From Desulfurococcaceae archaeon UBA285 (lineage in GTDB: Archaea; Thermoproteota; Thermoprotei_A; Sulfolobales; Desulfurococcaceae): 29,117 nt of DNA. Made by a program: the position numbers and the translations under genes. The stretch is from positions 1 through 29,117 of the forward strand of contig DADP01000008.1 in assembly GCA_002495025.1 (NCBI GenBank), read 5' to 3'. This document shows, piece after piece, positions 7,597 to 15,489 of the stretch. The notes beneath the pieces were generated by a model that did no database searches, was not told where the DNA came from, and worked only from the letters and a program-made list of their open reading frames with translations. Numbering within the stretch: the first letter of the stretch is position 1; each line of letters starts with the position of its first letter.

Positions 7597-8198
7597 AGTA
7601 ATACCACCTGTGTATATGGCTGGACCATATCTCTGAATTTATAGAGTAGTCGTGGATCCTCAGTGTGAACTGGTATAGTGACTACTGGTTTAATGGATTT
7701 AACTAGTTCAAAAGCGTCTTCGGGATTCATTACTGCTCCTCCACCAATGGGTGGAATTAAAACATCGATACTGGATTCTACTTGTATTAACTCGGGGACT
7801 AGGTCGCTGTCTCCAACATAGTATATACTTGGCCCTTCGGGAGGAGAGAGAATATATCCAACACTAAAACCCCTGGGATGGGGAACGCTGTCTCCATGTA
7901 TACTAGGATCGTTGTAGGCTTCGCGCACAGTGATGCGTATACCTTCTACTTCTAATACATCTCCTGGTTTCACGATAATTCCTGTAAAAGGCGAGTAGAC
8001 TCGTTTTTCACTGCTGACTGGTGAGTTAGTGTAGTGTCTACTGTGGCTGTGTGTGTAGAGTATTATACTGCAGTTTTCTACCTCGCTAGCAGGGTCGATG
8101 CAAATAGAGCGTCCATTATACCCTACTCTAATCCCGGCGAAACCAATACGTGTAATTACTGTGTTGCCTATTGAAAGCTTTTTCGGCATGGTTTTCAA
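7587..8198 (-). CDS. MBL-fold metal-dependent hydrolase (UlaG-like)
   Basis: A 203-residue protein. The metallo-beta-lactamase pattern is visible: YTHSHSRHY (H50, H52, H55), YYVGDSD near residue 128 and IPVHTED near 177. The usual HxHxDH has Arg in place of Asp (R54), so the second metal site is probably altered. Short proteins of this type are often grouped with UlaG-like hydrolases; the substrate is unknown. The start may be TTG at 8198 or ATG at 8189. Both lie right after the hypE stop, and neither has a clearly better ribosome site. It is translationally coupled between hypE and the synthetase-like gene. Confidence 0.8.
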   Translation of the reverse strand: MKTMPKKLSIGNTVITRIGFAGIRVGYNGRSICIDPASEVENCSIILYTHSHSRHYTNSPVSSEKRVYSPFTGIIVKPGDVLEVEGIRITVREAYNDPSIHGDSVPHPRGFSVGYILSPPEGPSIYYVGDSDLVPELIQVESSIDVLIPPIGGGAVMNPEDAFELVKSIKPVVTIPVHTEDPRLLYKFRDMVQPYTQVVLLWK

Positions 8199-8199
8199 C

Positions 8200-9240
8200 T
8201 CAGCATATTCTTGGAACTATTTCTCCTCTTGGAGGTTCAACTACACGTAGTCCTCCAATGGGTGTTTCAGTTGCCACGTATCCCTTGAATACATCTGTTT
8301 CTCTTACTTCACCAATAATTCTAGCCTCTGTAAATCCTAGTTTGTGTATATACTCTAATACTTCCACAGCGCACTCTTCTCTCACGGCGAGTACAGCCGC
8401 TCCCTCGCTTGCAAGGTAGTATGGGTCTACTCCTAATACCTCGGCGTATCTTCTAACTGGTTCTCTCACTGGGACGTCGGCGTCTCTAATAACTATTAGT
8501 GTATTTGTCTTCGAGGCCCACTCGTTTAATACACCTGCTAACCCGCCTCTTGTTGGGTCTCGGGCTGCTGTAATACACGCTCTATACCTCTCTAGTAGTG
8601 GAAGCATTAGTTTAGTGAGTGGTTTGACATCGCTTTTCAATAATCCAGTTTCACTTGATTGCAGGCCTAGTTGTGCTAGTAGTATTACTGCGCCGTGATC
8701 TCCTAGATAACCACTCACAATAATCTTGTCTCCAGGCCTTGGATTATCGGTTATTGGCGGCCCCTCCGATATACCAATACCTGTTGTTGTAATGGTTATT
8801 CTGTCTACCTGCCCCTTGGGCATTACCTTGAAGTCTCCACCAATTAATGCTACTCCTTCTTCTTCGAGTGTTTTAATCAACGAGTCGACTATTACTTCTA
8901 GGTCTTCTAGTGGAAAGCCTTCTTCAACTATAATAGCGTCTAGTAGAGCTATTGGTCTTCCACCAAGCATTAAAACATCGTTTATTGACCCGCTCGCGGC
9001 TAATACACCTATATTGCCCCCGGGGAAGAACGGGGGGTTTACAGTATACGCGTCGATTGATACAACGAGGTATTTACCTCCACCTATTGGTATAGCGGCT
9101 GCATCGTCTGGTTCATCTATTCCAATACCTCCCTCTACGCGTTTAAATCTATCACTCACCCTCTTAAAGAATAATTTCTCGAGTATTTCATGCATTTCAA
9201 CGCCTCCGGATCCATGGGCTAGAGTAATATATTCTTTCAC
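8200..9240 (-). CDS. hypE: Hydrogenase maturation protein HypE (carbamoyl dehydratase)
   Basis: A 346-residue protein with N-terminal LAHGSGG and DDAAAIPI, the glycine-rich PurM-like ATP-binding core (LIGGDFKV, ARDPTRGGLAG) and the diagnostic C-terminal PRIC ending in cysteine 346. HypE receives a carbamoyl group on that cysteine from HypF and dehydrates it with ATP to a thiocyanate. The cyanide is then passed to iron on the HypC-HypD complex. It starts with GTG at 9240, sharing GTGA with the hypC stop, and belongs to the hypD-hypC-hypE operon. The terminal Cys is present, so it should be active. hypF is not in the window. Confidence 0.97.
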   Translation of the reverse strand: MKEYITLAHGSGGVEMHEILEKLFFKRVSDRFKRVEGGIGIDEPDDAAAIPIGGGKYLVVSIDAYTVNPPFFPGGNIGVLAASGSINDVLMLGGRPIALLDAIIVEEGFPLEDLEVIVDSLIKTLEEEGVALIGGDFKVMPKGQVDRITITTTGIGISEGPPITDNPRPGDKIIVSGYLGDHGAVILLAQLGLQSSETGLLKSDVKPLTKLMLPLLERYRACITAARDPTRGGLAGVLNEWASKTNTLIVIRDADVPVREPVRRYAEVLGVDPYYLASEGAAVLAVREECAVEVLEYIHKLGFTEARIIGEVRETDVFKGYVATETPIGGLRVVEPPRGEIVPRIC

Positions 9241-9539
9241 TTTTTCTCACCCGTTATTTTCTTCGACTCTTTCAATAAGTATTCATAGATCTTTGTAAAC
9301 CCGCTACTAGCTTCTTCTCCAAGTGTTGTTTTAAAGAATTCCAGTTGTTCTAATACCTCCTCCTCGTTCATTTCTGAAACTATTACTCCAGCGTGGATGA
9401 TTACTATTGAGCCGGGCTTGACGCGCTCTTCGGAAATCCCTATTAAAACCTCTCGTGGAATACCGTCACCGTAATCCACGATTGCCGTCATTTTCTCGTG
9501 GTCGACACTTAATACCACTGCTGGTGAGCCAATGCACAC
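9237..9539 (-). CDS. hypC: Hydrogenase maturation chaperone HypC
   Basis: About 100 residues, a small beta-barrel protein beginning M-C-I-G-S-P. I place the start at the GTG at 9539-9537, not at the GTG three codons upstream. HypC needs cysteine at position 2 to hold the iron, and the AAGGGGTGA Shine-Dalgarno overlapping the hypD stop sits about 6 nt before 9539 but directly against the upstream GTG. The C-terminal part (EEVLEQLEFF and a Lys-rich end) forms a helix. HypC carries the Fe(CN)2CO unit with HypD and delivers it to the hydrogenase large subunit. It overlaps hypE by 4 bp. Confidence 0.93.
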   Translation of the reverse strand: MCIGSPAVVLSVDHEKMTAIVDYGDGIPREVLIGISEERVKPGSIVIIHAGVIVSEMNEEEVLEQLEFFKTTLGEEASSGFTKIYEYLLKESKKITGEKK

Positions 9540-9544
9540 ATAGA

Positions 9545-10753
9545 TCACCCCTTACTAGTTTTAACTTCGTTTGTAATTCGGAGTAGTAGGTCGCGGGACC
9601 CGAACCGAGCCCATATAGCACAAGTACCCTCAATTGAAACCATGCAGGGCCCTACTGGCTTCTGCGGTGTGCAAGCCTTCATGAATAACGGGCACTGTGT
9701 TGGATAAGCCTTGCCTAGTACTACTTCAGCACACCTACAACCCGGGGGCATGTCTTTCTCCCATTCAACTGGTTTCAACTCTCTAACACCGTATTCGTAG
9801 AAGGCGTCGTATAACCTGTATTCTTCTCTCAATCTCAACCCGCTCTTGGGGAGGAAGCCAATACCCCTCCATGCATCGTCTACTACTTCAAATACTTTGT
9901 TTATAGCGTTTTGTGCTCTTAGATCTCCATGCCATGAAACACTCCTCTTGTATTCAATAACTGTTTCAGCTTTACCTTCAACTAGTTGCTTCATTATTTC
10001 TAGAATAGATACGAGTACATCTAGTGGCTCAAAACCAGAGATCACAACTGGTAACCCATAGTTCTCTGAGACAGGAGTCCATGCTTTAGCACCTGTAATA
10101 GTAGAGACGTGGCCCGGGGCTATTACACCATTAATTGGTGGCTCAGTTGGTTTTTCTCTACTGACCTCTAGAGAGTAAAACATCGCGGGGGGCGTGAGTT
10201 TAACCAGGATTAGTAACTTGAGGTTTACTGGTAGGTGTTTCCTTAGAATACTCCAAGCGTATGCTGGTGCAGCTGTTTCAAACCCTACTCCTATAAAGAC
10301 GGATGGCTTGCCGTGTCCAGCGGCGTCTCTAGTAGCTGATAGTATATCTTGTACTATTCTAACATCACCACCAAGACTCCTAGCCTCACTTAGAGAATAA
10401 GCTCCTCTAACACTCCTTCTAGCTCTCAACTTGTATACATCTCCATAGGCATAGACAACCACTCCATCCAGTGCGAGTTTAATTGACTCCTCGATGTAGT
10501 GAGAGGGGACAACACAAACCGGGCATCCAGGTCCTGCTACAAGCTCCATACCGCTTGGAACAAGGCTTCTAAGCCCATAGTATGTAATACTCCACTCGTG
10601 TGTACCGCAAAAATCCATTATTTTTAGTCTTTCAATACCTGTTTTAACAGTGTACTCTGTGAATAAACCCTTGATTTTCTCTACTACTATTTTTGCCAGT
10701 TCTCTATTAAACCTCAATTGTTTTTCTAGCTCGCTGTAAAAACCAAGAGTCAA
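9545..10753 (-). CDS. hypD: Hydrogenase maturation Fe-S protein HypD
   Basis: A 402-residue protein. It has MDFCGTHE (C49), GPGCPVCV (C77 and C80) and the C-terminal Cys-rich segment with GCRCAEVVLG, QCPLF, KAC, GPCMVS and GTCAIW, which holds the [4Fe-4S] cluster. HypD is the scaffold on which Fe(CN)2CO is built with HypC and HypE. The start is TTG at 10753 with GGTG about 8 nt upstream. AT-rich TATA-like sequence lies at about 10770-10800, so this is probably the first gene of the five-gene operon hypD-hypC-hypE-MBL-synthetase-like. Confidence 0.97.
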   Translation of the reverse strand: MTLGFYSELEKQLRFNRELAKIVVEKIKGLFTEYTVKTGIERLKIMDFCGTHEWSITYYGLRSLVPSGMELVAGPGCPVCVVPSHYIEESIKLALDGVVVYAYGDVYKLRARRSVRGAYSLSEARSLGGDVRIVQDILSATRDAAGHGKPSVFIGVGFETAAPAYAWSILRKHLPVNLKLLILVKLTPPAMFYSLEVSREKPTEPPINGVIAPGHVSTITGAKAWTPVSENYGLPVVISGFEPLDVLVSILEIMKQLVEGKAETVIEYKRSVSWHGDLRAQNAINKVFEVVDDAWRGIGFLPKSGLRLREEYRLYDAFYEYGVRELKPVEWEKDMPPGCRCAEVVLGKAYPTQCPLFMKACTPQKPVGPCMVSIEGTCAIWARFGSRDLLLRITNEVKTSKG

Positions 10754-10818
10754 TTGTAAACACCGAGTTATAACCTAGTTATAGATAGTTTAATTAGAGT
10801 AAAATAAACTAGTGTCTT

Positions 10819-11097
10819 CTACACAACCGTCTTTTTGAACTCTCTAGTTAAGTATATATTGAGTAAAATCAACACTATTGTTAAAACCAACCCCAAGACC
10901 ATTAGAGTAGTAATTAGAGCGGGTTCTCCAACACCAAAACATATTGGAATAAACAATATTATAATACAACCACCTCCACCTACTTTTACTTCTTCACTAC
11001 TTGTTGTTAAAGCATAGTATACTTGTAGTAGTGTAGCTACAAAGACTAGTATTATACCTGTGAAAACAAGTAAGAAACCAATATACTGTAATTTCAT
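10819..11097 (-). CDS. Small two-TM membrane protein, DUF131/TIGR00304-like (diverged)
   Basis: About 92 residues: a hydrophobic helix near residues 4-25, a polar loop with TSSEEVKVGGGG, a stretch IIILFIPICFG matching the GGVIIIGPIPIVFG signature of the family, and a second helix at the C-terminus before a basic tail. The ATG at 11097 is preferred because GAGGTG at 11111-11106 lies about 8 nt ahead; an upstream in-frame GTG at 11112 lacks a ribosome site. It follows its paralog almost without a gap. The Gly-Pro signature is eroded (FIPICFG). The function of the family is unknown. Confidence 0.7.
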   Translation of the reverse strand: MKLQYIGFLLVFTGIILVFVATLLQVYYALTTSSEEVKVGGGGCIIILFIPICFGVGEPALITTLMVLGLVLTIVLILLNIYLTREFKKTVV

Positions 11098-11108
11098 CAA
11101 TCTCCACC

Positions 11109-11363
11109 TCACAATACTGCTATTAGTATGTGGATTAAAACAAGAATTACTGTCAATACAATTGCAAGTACTAGTAGTGACTTAGCAATTCTCTGATTGC
11201 TTCCAACAACTATTGGTATTGGACCAATAATTACAACTCCACCAGCTTCTACTTCACTCTCTTCTCTAGTAGATTCTCTGAGGATACCAATAAATACAAG
11301 TATTATACCAATCAACACGAGTAAAACCGCTAGTGTTATTATAATCGGTATAAGTGTAAACAT
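11109..11363 (-). CDS. Small two-TM membrane protein, DUF131/TIGR00304 family
   Basis: An 84-residue protein: N-terminal transmembrane helix, an acidic turn (STREESEVE), the family signature AGGVVIIGPIPIVVGS, then a second helix. The start is ATG at 11363. The paralogous gene follows directly and has the same architecture, so the pair probably arose by duplication and may form hetero-oligomers in the membrane (inference). Widespread in archaea, with no known function. Confidence 0.8.
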   Translation of the reverse strand: MFTLIPIIITLAVLLVLIGIILVFIGILRESTREESEVEAGGVVIIGPIPIVVGSNQRIAKSLLVLAIVLTVILVLIHILIAVL

Positions 11364-11393
11364 GGTGCAATCACTCTCACTTGTTTATTAATC

Positions 11394-11432
11394 CATTAAT
11401 TATTAATTGTCTTAGACTGGATTTAATTTATT
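11394..11432 (+). promoter_or_regulatory. AT-rich promoter region ahead of the thiamine-binding-type gene
   Basis: Divergent spacer with TATA-like ATTAATTATTAATTG at about 11394-11408, roughly 26 nt before the first ATG at 11434. A nearly leaderless transcript is likely. The minus-strand promoter for the DUF131 pair must share this 70 bp gap. Confidence 0.4.
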
Positions 11433-11433
11433 T

Positions 11434-11760
11434 ATGGTGGTGGGAGTGAAAATACTAGTATTTCTACGGGTTATACCAATTGGAACAAGCAGTGCTAGTT
11501 TAAGTAACTATGTTGCAAGAGTAATCCGGGTTATAGAGTCAATGGGTTTAAAATACACTATTACACCTTTTGGTACAGGGATAGAATTAGAATCTTTTAA
11601 TGAACTAAGCCGTCTACTCGAAGTAGTAACTAGTGAATTAAGGAAAACAGGTGTTTCAAGAATAGCAATTGATATATCACTAGATCTAAGATTTGATAAA
11701 GAAATAACACTGGAATATAAAATAGAATCTGTTAAGTCCAAGTTGACAAGTATACAATGA
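11434..11760 (+). CDS. MTH1187/YkoF-type thiamine-binding protein (DUF77, UPF0045)
   Basis: About 104-108 residues. It has the family pattern: strand with LRVIPIGT, then SASLSNYVARVIRVIES, a strand KYTITPFGTGIE, and a C-terminal region with GVSRIAIDISLDLRFDK. The ferredoxin-like fold dimerises, and homologs bind thiamine or its pyrimidine precursor. Start choice is open: ATG 11434 suits a leaderless message, whereas GTG 11446 gives the usual family N-terminus with GGTGGTGGG just upstream. No thiamine synthesis or transport gene is adjacent, and no TPP riboswitch is seen. Confidence 0.85.
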   Translation: MVVGVKILVFLRVIPIGTSSASLSNYVARVIRVIESMGLKYTITPFGTGIELESFNELSRLLEVVTSELRKTGVSRIAIDISLDLRFDKEITLEYKIESVKSKLTSIQ

Positions 11761-11899
11761 AAAATAATATTTCATTATTTCTAGTTCTAGAGTGCCCTTC
11801 TACACCATCATACAGGTTGGAGTAGATAGTAGGAGACAAGTTGTAAGGCTTTTTAATTCTCCTCTCTCCCTTTACGTATAGTAGTTGTGGAGAGTAAGC

Positions 11900-11909
11900 C
11901 TTATAAATC
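11900..11909 (+). promoter_or_regulatory. TATA box of the secreted-protein gene
   Basis: CTTATAAATC lies about 40 nt before the TTG start at 11950, placing transcription start near 11934 just ahead of the GGTG ribosome site at 11940-11943. Confidence 0.5.
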
Positions 11910-11949
11910 CATAGGCACTAATATTATATTTGGAAGTATGGTGTCTTGA

Positions 11950-13281
11950 TTGAATCGCTCCATAGCACTCATCATCTTGATAGTACTAATCCTAGCATCA
12001 ACCCCTATAGCTATTTCACAAGAAGATGAATTAGAGAGGCTTTACAAGAGCTGGATCGAGGGTAATCCTCTAGTCCTTGTAAGACTCGATGTAAAAATAC
12101 CAAAAGTAGATGCTGACGAATGCCTTGTAGTTGTAGCTAGATTTCCCACACCACTAGCTCCAACAGAGTATGGTAGACTAGAATACCTGTATACCGGGTC
12201 TGTGTCTCCAGACTCTACGATAACAGTGAAGAAGTATATACCAGCTATTCCAGTCAAATTAAAATACGATGAAGTATCTAGAAGCTACACTGTTAAATAC
12301 TATGAACCACAAGAATTCATCCTCATAGTAAACTGTGTTAAGGGCAAAGAGGAGGTATTGGTCTTCAATAGGGGTATAAGCGTCTACCCAAAGAGTCTAC
12401 TAAACAGAGTAGAAGTAGACATGGCTAAACTCATGGAAGCAAGTGGGTTTAATACACAAGAAAGACCCATTACATACGAAGAAGTAGTAAGCAAAGACTG
12501 GAGTATTACTACTAGCGAAGATGCAAATATGCGTGATATAGGTGAAGGTGGAGGTGGTACAGGTAATCAGATATGTAGTATGACTATAGTAGAGCAGAGA
12601 CCTGATTATAAACGTGGTGAGTGTAGAGCATGGGTTAAAGGACCCTACCTGTACAGCTTAAGTGGCCTTAATACAAGCTTCTGCTTTGTTCACTACCCAA
12701 GGCCTTCAGCCATGTACTTAACATACTTTGCAGGGGTTAGCTACTTGGGTAATCCGCCACCACTCAATCCAGCTGGTAAGAAAATAACTGCTGCGACTTT
12801 CTCTGGATGTTCTAGTCAACTTACTGGAAACTCCAGGGTCAGGGTATATCTCTACGTTAAATTTGTATATGAGGAAATTCTAATGTGTGGTAACTACTTC
12901 TGTAGAGAGGTTGGAATTCTCTACCCATCTGCTATACGGGATGTTGGAACTTGGTTGGAACCTTCTGAGGTATATCTACCACCTCAAACTAGACCGCATT
13001 GTGCTGATGGGCCTTCAGTCGGTGATCGTATTCAACCATTCCTCGAGGATTATGAGATTCGTGAAGGCGACTCTCCAATAAGCTCTATATCTATAACGTT
13101 TTCACTTCCAGGTAACATAGTTAGTTTGAACGTAGAACTATACAATGCTGGTAGGAATGATAATCAGTATACAACACCATATGTTAATATTACCGATGTA
13201 AGTGGTAAGACCTACGGCTGGTATTATCGGTGGTTTAAATACTGCGACCCAATGACGTATGAATTACAGTTCGGAACGTAG
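11950..13281 (+). CDS. Secreted cysteine-rich protein of unknown function
   Basis: A 443-residue protein that I do not recognise. A typical signal peptide covers residues 1-24 (short basic N-terminus, hydrophobic run IALIILIVLILAS, then PIAIS before QEDE). There is no C-terminal membrane anchor. The mature part carries ten cysteines (in ECL, NCV, ICS, ECR, FCF, GCS, MCGNYFC, HCA, YCD), an even number that suggests up to five disulfides, which is reasonable outside the cell of a hyperthermophile. A GEGGGGTG stretch near residue 200 probably links two domains; both halves look beta-rich. The start is TTG at 11950 with GGTG 6 nt ahead. It is monocistronic. It could be a surface-layer-associated or binding protein. 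Confidence 0.75.
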   Translation: MNRSIALIILIVLILASTPIAISQEDELERLYKSWIEGNPLVLVRLDVKIPKVDADECLVVVARFPTPLAPTEYGRLEYLYTGSVSPDSTITVKKYIPAIPVKLKYDEVSRSYTVKYYEPQEFILIVNCVKGKEEVLVFNRGISVYPKSLLNRVEVDMAKLMEASGFNTQERPITYEEVVSKDWSITTSEDANMRDIGEGGGGTGNQICSMTIVEQRPDYKRGECRAWVKGPYLYSLSGLNTSFCFVHYPRPSAMYLTYFAGVSYLGNPPPLNPAGKKITAATFSGCSSQLTGNSRVRVYLYVKFVYEEILMCGNYFCREVGILYPSAIRDVGTWLEPSEVYLPPQTRPHCADGPSVGDRIQPFLEDYEIREGDSPISSISITFSLPGNIVSLNVELYNAGRNDNQYTTPYVNITDVSGKTYGWYYRWFKYCDPMTYELQFGT

Positions 13282-13595
13282 ACTTCAATGCTTTTCCCCT
13301 CTAATCCTCTCTCCACCTCTTAAAACACAATAGTGTTCTAGGTGGATAAACTAATTGGCAGAATACTTCGCGAACAATAGGTGCTCTATACTAGCCAGGA
13401 ATAGGGATATCAAGAGTCTACATGTAGGAGAACTATGAGCTCACTAACTTTTCATCTTTTCTCTCATAAACTCCAATAGAATTACTTGCATTTTAGCCAT
13501 CATCGGGTCTAAAAGTGCCAATCTAGAAGTCCAATTGCAATACGTAGTGAGTTGAATAAAATATAAAACTAGTTTTTATATCCATAGTTTTTTAA
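13282..13595. other. Gene-free spacer with two hairpins
   Basis: No convincing gene in 314 bp. AACAC (13324-13328) pairs with GTGTT (13333-13337), a possible end of the secreted-protein transcript. ATATAAAA (13561-13568) and TTTTATAT (13574-13581) form an AT dyad just past the end of the radical SAM gene, which could be its terminator or a promoter. A 24-codon minus-strand frame is present but has no ribosome site. Confidence 0.5.
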
Positions 13596-14453
13596 CTAGT
13601 TTATTCCCGGGGCTTTGAATATCCTTCTTGTTTCATCTGTTAATGGTATAGAGCAACATGCATCAAATACTTCGCTGGGGTATTTACGTAGAACACTATA
13701 GTGTGGATTAGCTACGCGGTCAACAAGGTTTTTCTCAATGACTACTGGGTCTAAGAGTGGCTTGATATAACCCGGCCTCATACACCCCAAATAAATCTTT
13801 CCGGAATAGGTATTCCTTAAATACTCAATGTTTTCTAATACGATACCTGCTAGTTTCAATGGTTCATATTTTACATAGGGGTCTATGTAGACAAGTAGTG
13901 TAACTTCTTCTATACCGAGATCACTTAAAACACTTGTTTCTCTAGTGAGTAACTCTCTATCTAACCCTGGGTGCCATACGTAGATATGGGGTACTACGTG
14001 TAACCCGGTTTCAAGCATTCTAGTTAGTGCTTCAATATATCTCTCTGGTTTGAATTGAAACCCTCTTATTTCATTTACTATAAATGAACTCAGTGAAAAC
14101 TCGTAGTCTACAACGTCTATTACTTCTTTCAATTCTAGTAGTAGGTCTCTATTAGTATTCAAACCCAAGTGTGCACTAGTAATTAATCCTAGTTCTCTCT
14201 TGACAACTCTTAATTCATCAATATAGTTTTCTATTGGTAGTACTCCATCACGGTTAAATCCACCACTAAGTAAGACTCCTCTTACTCCGTACTCGTATAG
14301 CTCTTTTATAACCCTGGTGAAATTAGATGGGTTTACGTGGACCATGTTTTCAAGGTATTTCCTATTACAGAATCTACAGTTTAATGCACACTGATTTCCC
14401 GTGAGTGATACGGGTTTATACTTGTATCTAGGTGTGAAGTACTGTATATTCAC
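13596..14453 (-). CDS. Radical SAM protein, LipS1/LipS2-type lipoyl synthase component
   Basis: A 285-residue protein. CALNCRFC at residues 22-29 is the CxxxCxxC motif that holds the [4Fe-4S] cluster and SAM. Further cysteines in YLGCMRPG and in DACCSIP near the C-terminus could hold a second cluster that donates sulfur. It overlaps the upstream radical SAM gene by 4 bp (GTGA), so the two are co-translated. The pair sits back-to-back with lplA-lplB. In Thermococcus kodakarensis two such radical SAM proteins, LipS1 and LipS2, together replace LipA and insert both sulfurs into octanoyl-protein. I infer the same here from pairing and context; which of the two this one is I cannot settle. Confidence 0.75.
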   Translation of the reverse strand: MNIQYFTPRYKYKPVSLTGNQCALNCRFCNRKYLENMVHVNPSNFTRVIKELYEYGVRGVLLSGGFNRDGVLPIENYIDELRVVKRELGLITSAHLGLNTNRDLLLELKEVIDVVDYEFSLSSFIVNEIRGFQFKPERYIEALTRMLETGLHVVPHIYVWHPGLDRELLTRETSVLSDLGIEEVTLLVYIDPYVKYEPLKLAGIVLENIEYLRNTYSGKIYLGCMRPGYIKPLLDPVVIEKNLVDRVANPHYSVLRKYPSEVFDACCSIPLTDETRRIFKAPGIN

Positions 14454-15430
14454 ATTGATACACCAATTCCTTCTAGTTCTCTCTTTAATACTTCACGGTA
14501 TTCTTCGAGTATTTGTCTAGATGGAATATTGTATATTGGGCCGCGGGGGCTTTCATTGTAGAATGGTCTATTACACCCTGGGCAACCACTCGTGTAAAAC
14601 GCGTTTTCAAGTGTATTTAATGGTATTTGTTTTCTAATTGTGTTTTTCTCGTAGTCTATGTATTCATCTGGGTCCAAATTGTTTTCTAGTAGTAGTCTCG
14701 CGATTTGTACTAGTCTATAATATTCTATTTTAACGGGTGAGTAACCCCTCATAGTATAGTTGAATAATGCTACTCTACCACCAATACTATAAATCTTCTT
14801 CATAGCTGAGACTATTTCTCTTAGTGTCTCGCCAAGACCTGCAATTAAGTGTACGTATACATTGCCCCTGCCGAAGACACCTACTCCCTTCTCGATGAAA
14901 GACCAGTATATACTCCAACTATATGGTTTACTCCACTTCTCGAAGAGTTCTGGCGTCGACGTGTCTAATCCTACTCCCAGCGTGTCTACTCCGAGTTTTC
15001 TCGCTTCTTCAAGTATTGTTTTCGAGACTGGTGTTATAGCTAGTGAAAACGGCTTTGTTTCCCCGGCCTCTCTGATCCTCTTTAGTATTTCTAGTGCTTC
15101 TAGGTGGAAGCCTGGTTTAATAATTGTCTGTAGGCAGATACGTGTAAATACACTACTCCATTTCTCTAGTAGTTTACTGAGCTCGATTACAGGCCATGTA
15201 ACCCTTCCCAGTTTATCACTCGTAGTATCTTGTATTTGTCTATGTGATTGTAGACAGAAGCCGCAGCTAGCACGGCAGCCAATTGGTGAATACTGGAGTA
15301 GATAGGCTGATGTAGGTGTTTCTTTTACTTTTAAATCTACGAGTCCTAGTTTAAACAGTGTTCCAATAGATACTCTTACATAGATTTCACTGTTCACCAC
15401 TTTGGCACCAGTATTAACAATCAATAACAT
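14450..15430 (-). CDS. Biotin-synthase-like radical SAM protein, LipS1/LipS2-type lipoyl synthase component
   Basis: A 326-residue protein with GCRASCGFCLQS (C52, C56, C59), the radical SAM cluster motif, followed by a TIM-barrel-type pattern (LQTIIKPGF, LGVGLDTST, VHLIAGLGET). A C-terminal SGCPGCNRPFYNE probably adds an auxiliary cluster, and the SPRGPIYN tail looks conserved. Family members are often labelled biotin synthase-related, but no biotin genes are nearby. The divergent lipoate ligase genes point to the two-protein lipoyl synthase. The start is ATG at 15430, probably leaderless: a CATATAGAT box lies about 30 nt upstream in the 59 bp divergent spacer. Confidence 0.75.
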   Translation of the reverse strand: MLLIVNTGAKVVNSEIYVRVSIGTLFKLGLVDLKVKETPTSAYLLQYSPIGCRASCGFCLQSHRQIQDTTSDKLGRVTWPVIELSKLLEKWSSVFTRICLQTIIKPGFHLEALEILKRIREAGETKPFSLAITPVSKTILEEARKLGVDTLGVGLDTSTPELFEKWSKPYSWSIYWSFIEKGVGVFGRGNVYVHLIAGLGETLREIVSAMKKIYSIGGRVALFNYTMRGYSPVKIEYYRLVQIARLLLENNLDPDEYIDYEKNTIRKQIPLNTLENAFYTSGCPGCNRPFYNESPRGPIYNIPSRQILEEYREVLKRELEGIGVSM

Positions 15431-15489
15431 GTTTATTTATTCTACTATCTATATGTCTATCTACATCTTGGATTACAGGGTGTAAATAC

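Noticed and set aside
8726..9298. 190-codon plus-strand frame opposite hypE
   Set aside because: Low-complexity Ser/Pro/Ile composition is typical of antisense shadows, and hypE is certain on the other strand.
13437..13510. 24-codon minus-strand frame ending in a Met/Lys-rich tail
   Set aside because: No ribosome site, no promoter at the right distance and no recognisable family.
14862..15305. 147-codon plus-strand frame
   Set aside because: Lies entirely opposite the BioB-like radical SAM gene with clear CxxxCxxC motif; no ribosome site or family pattern.
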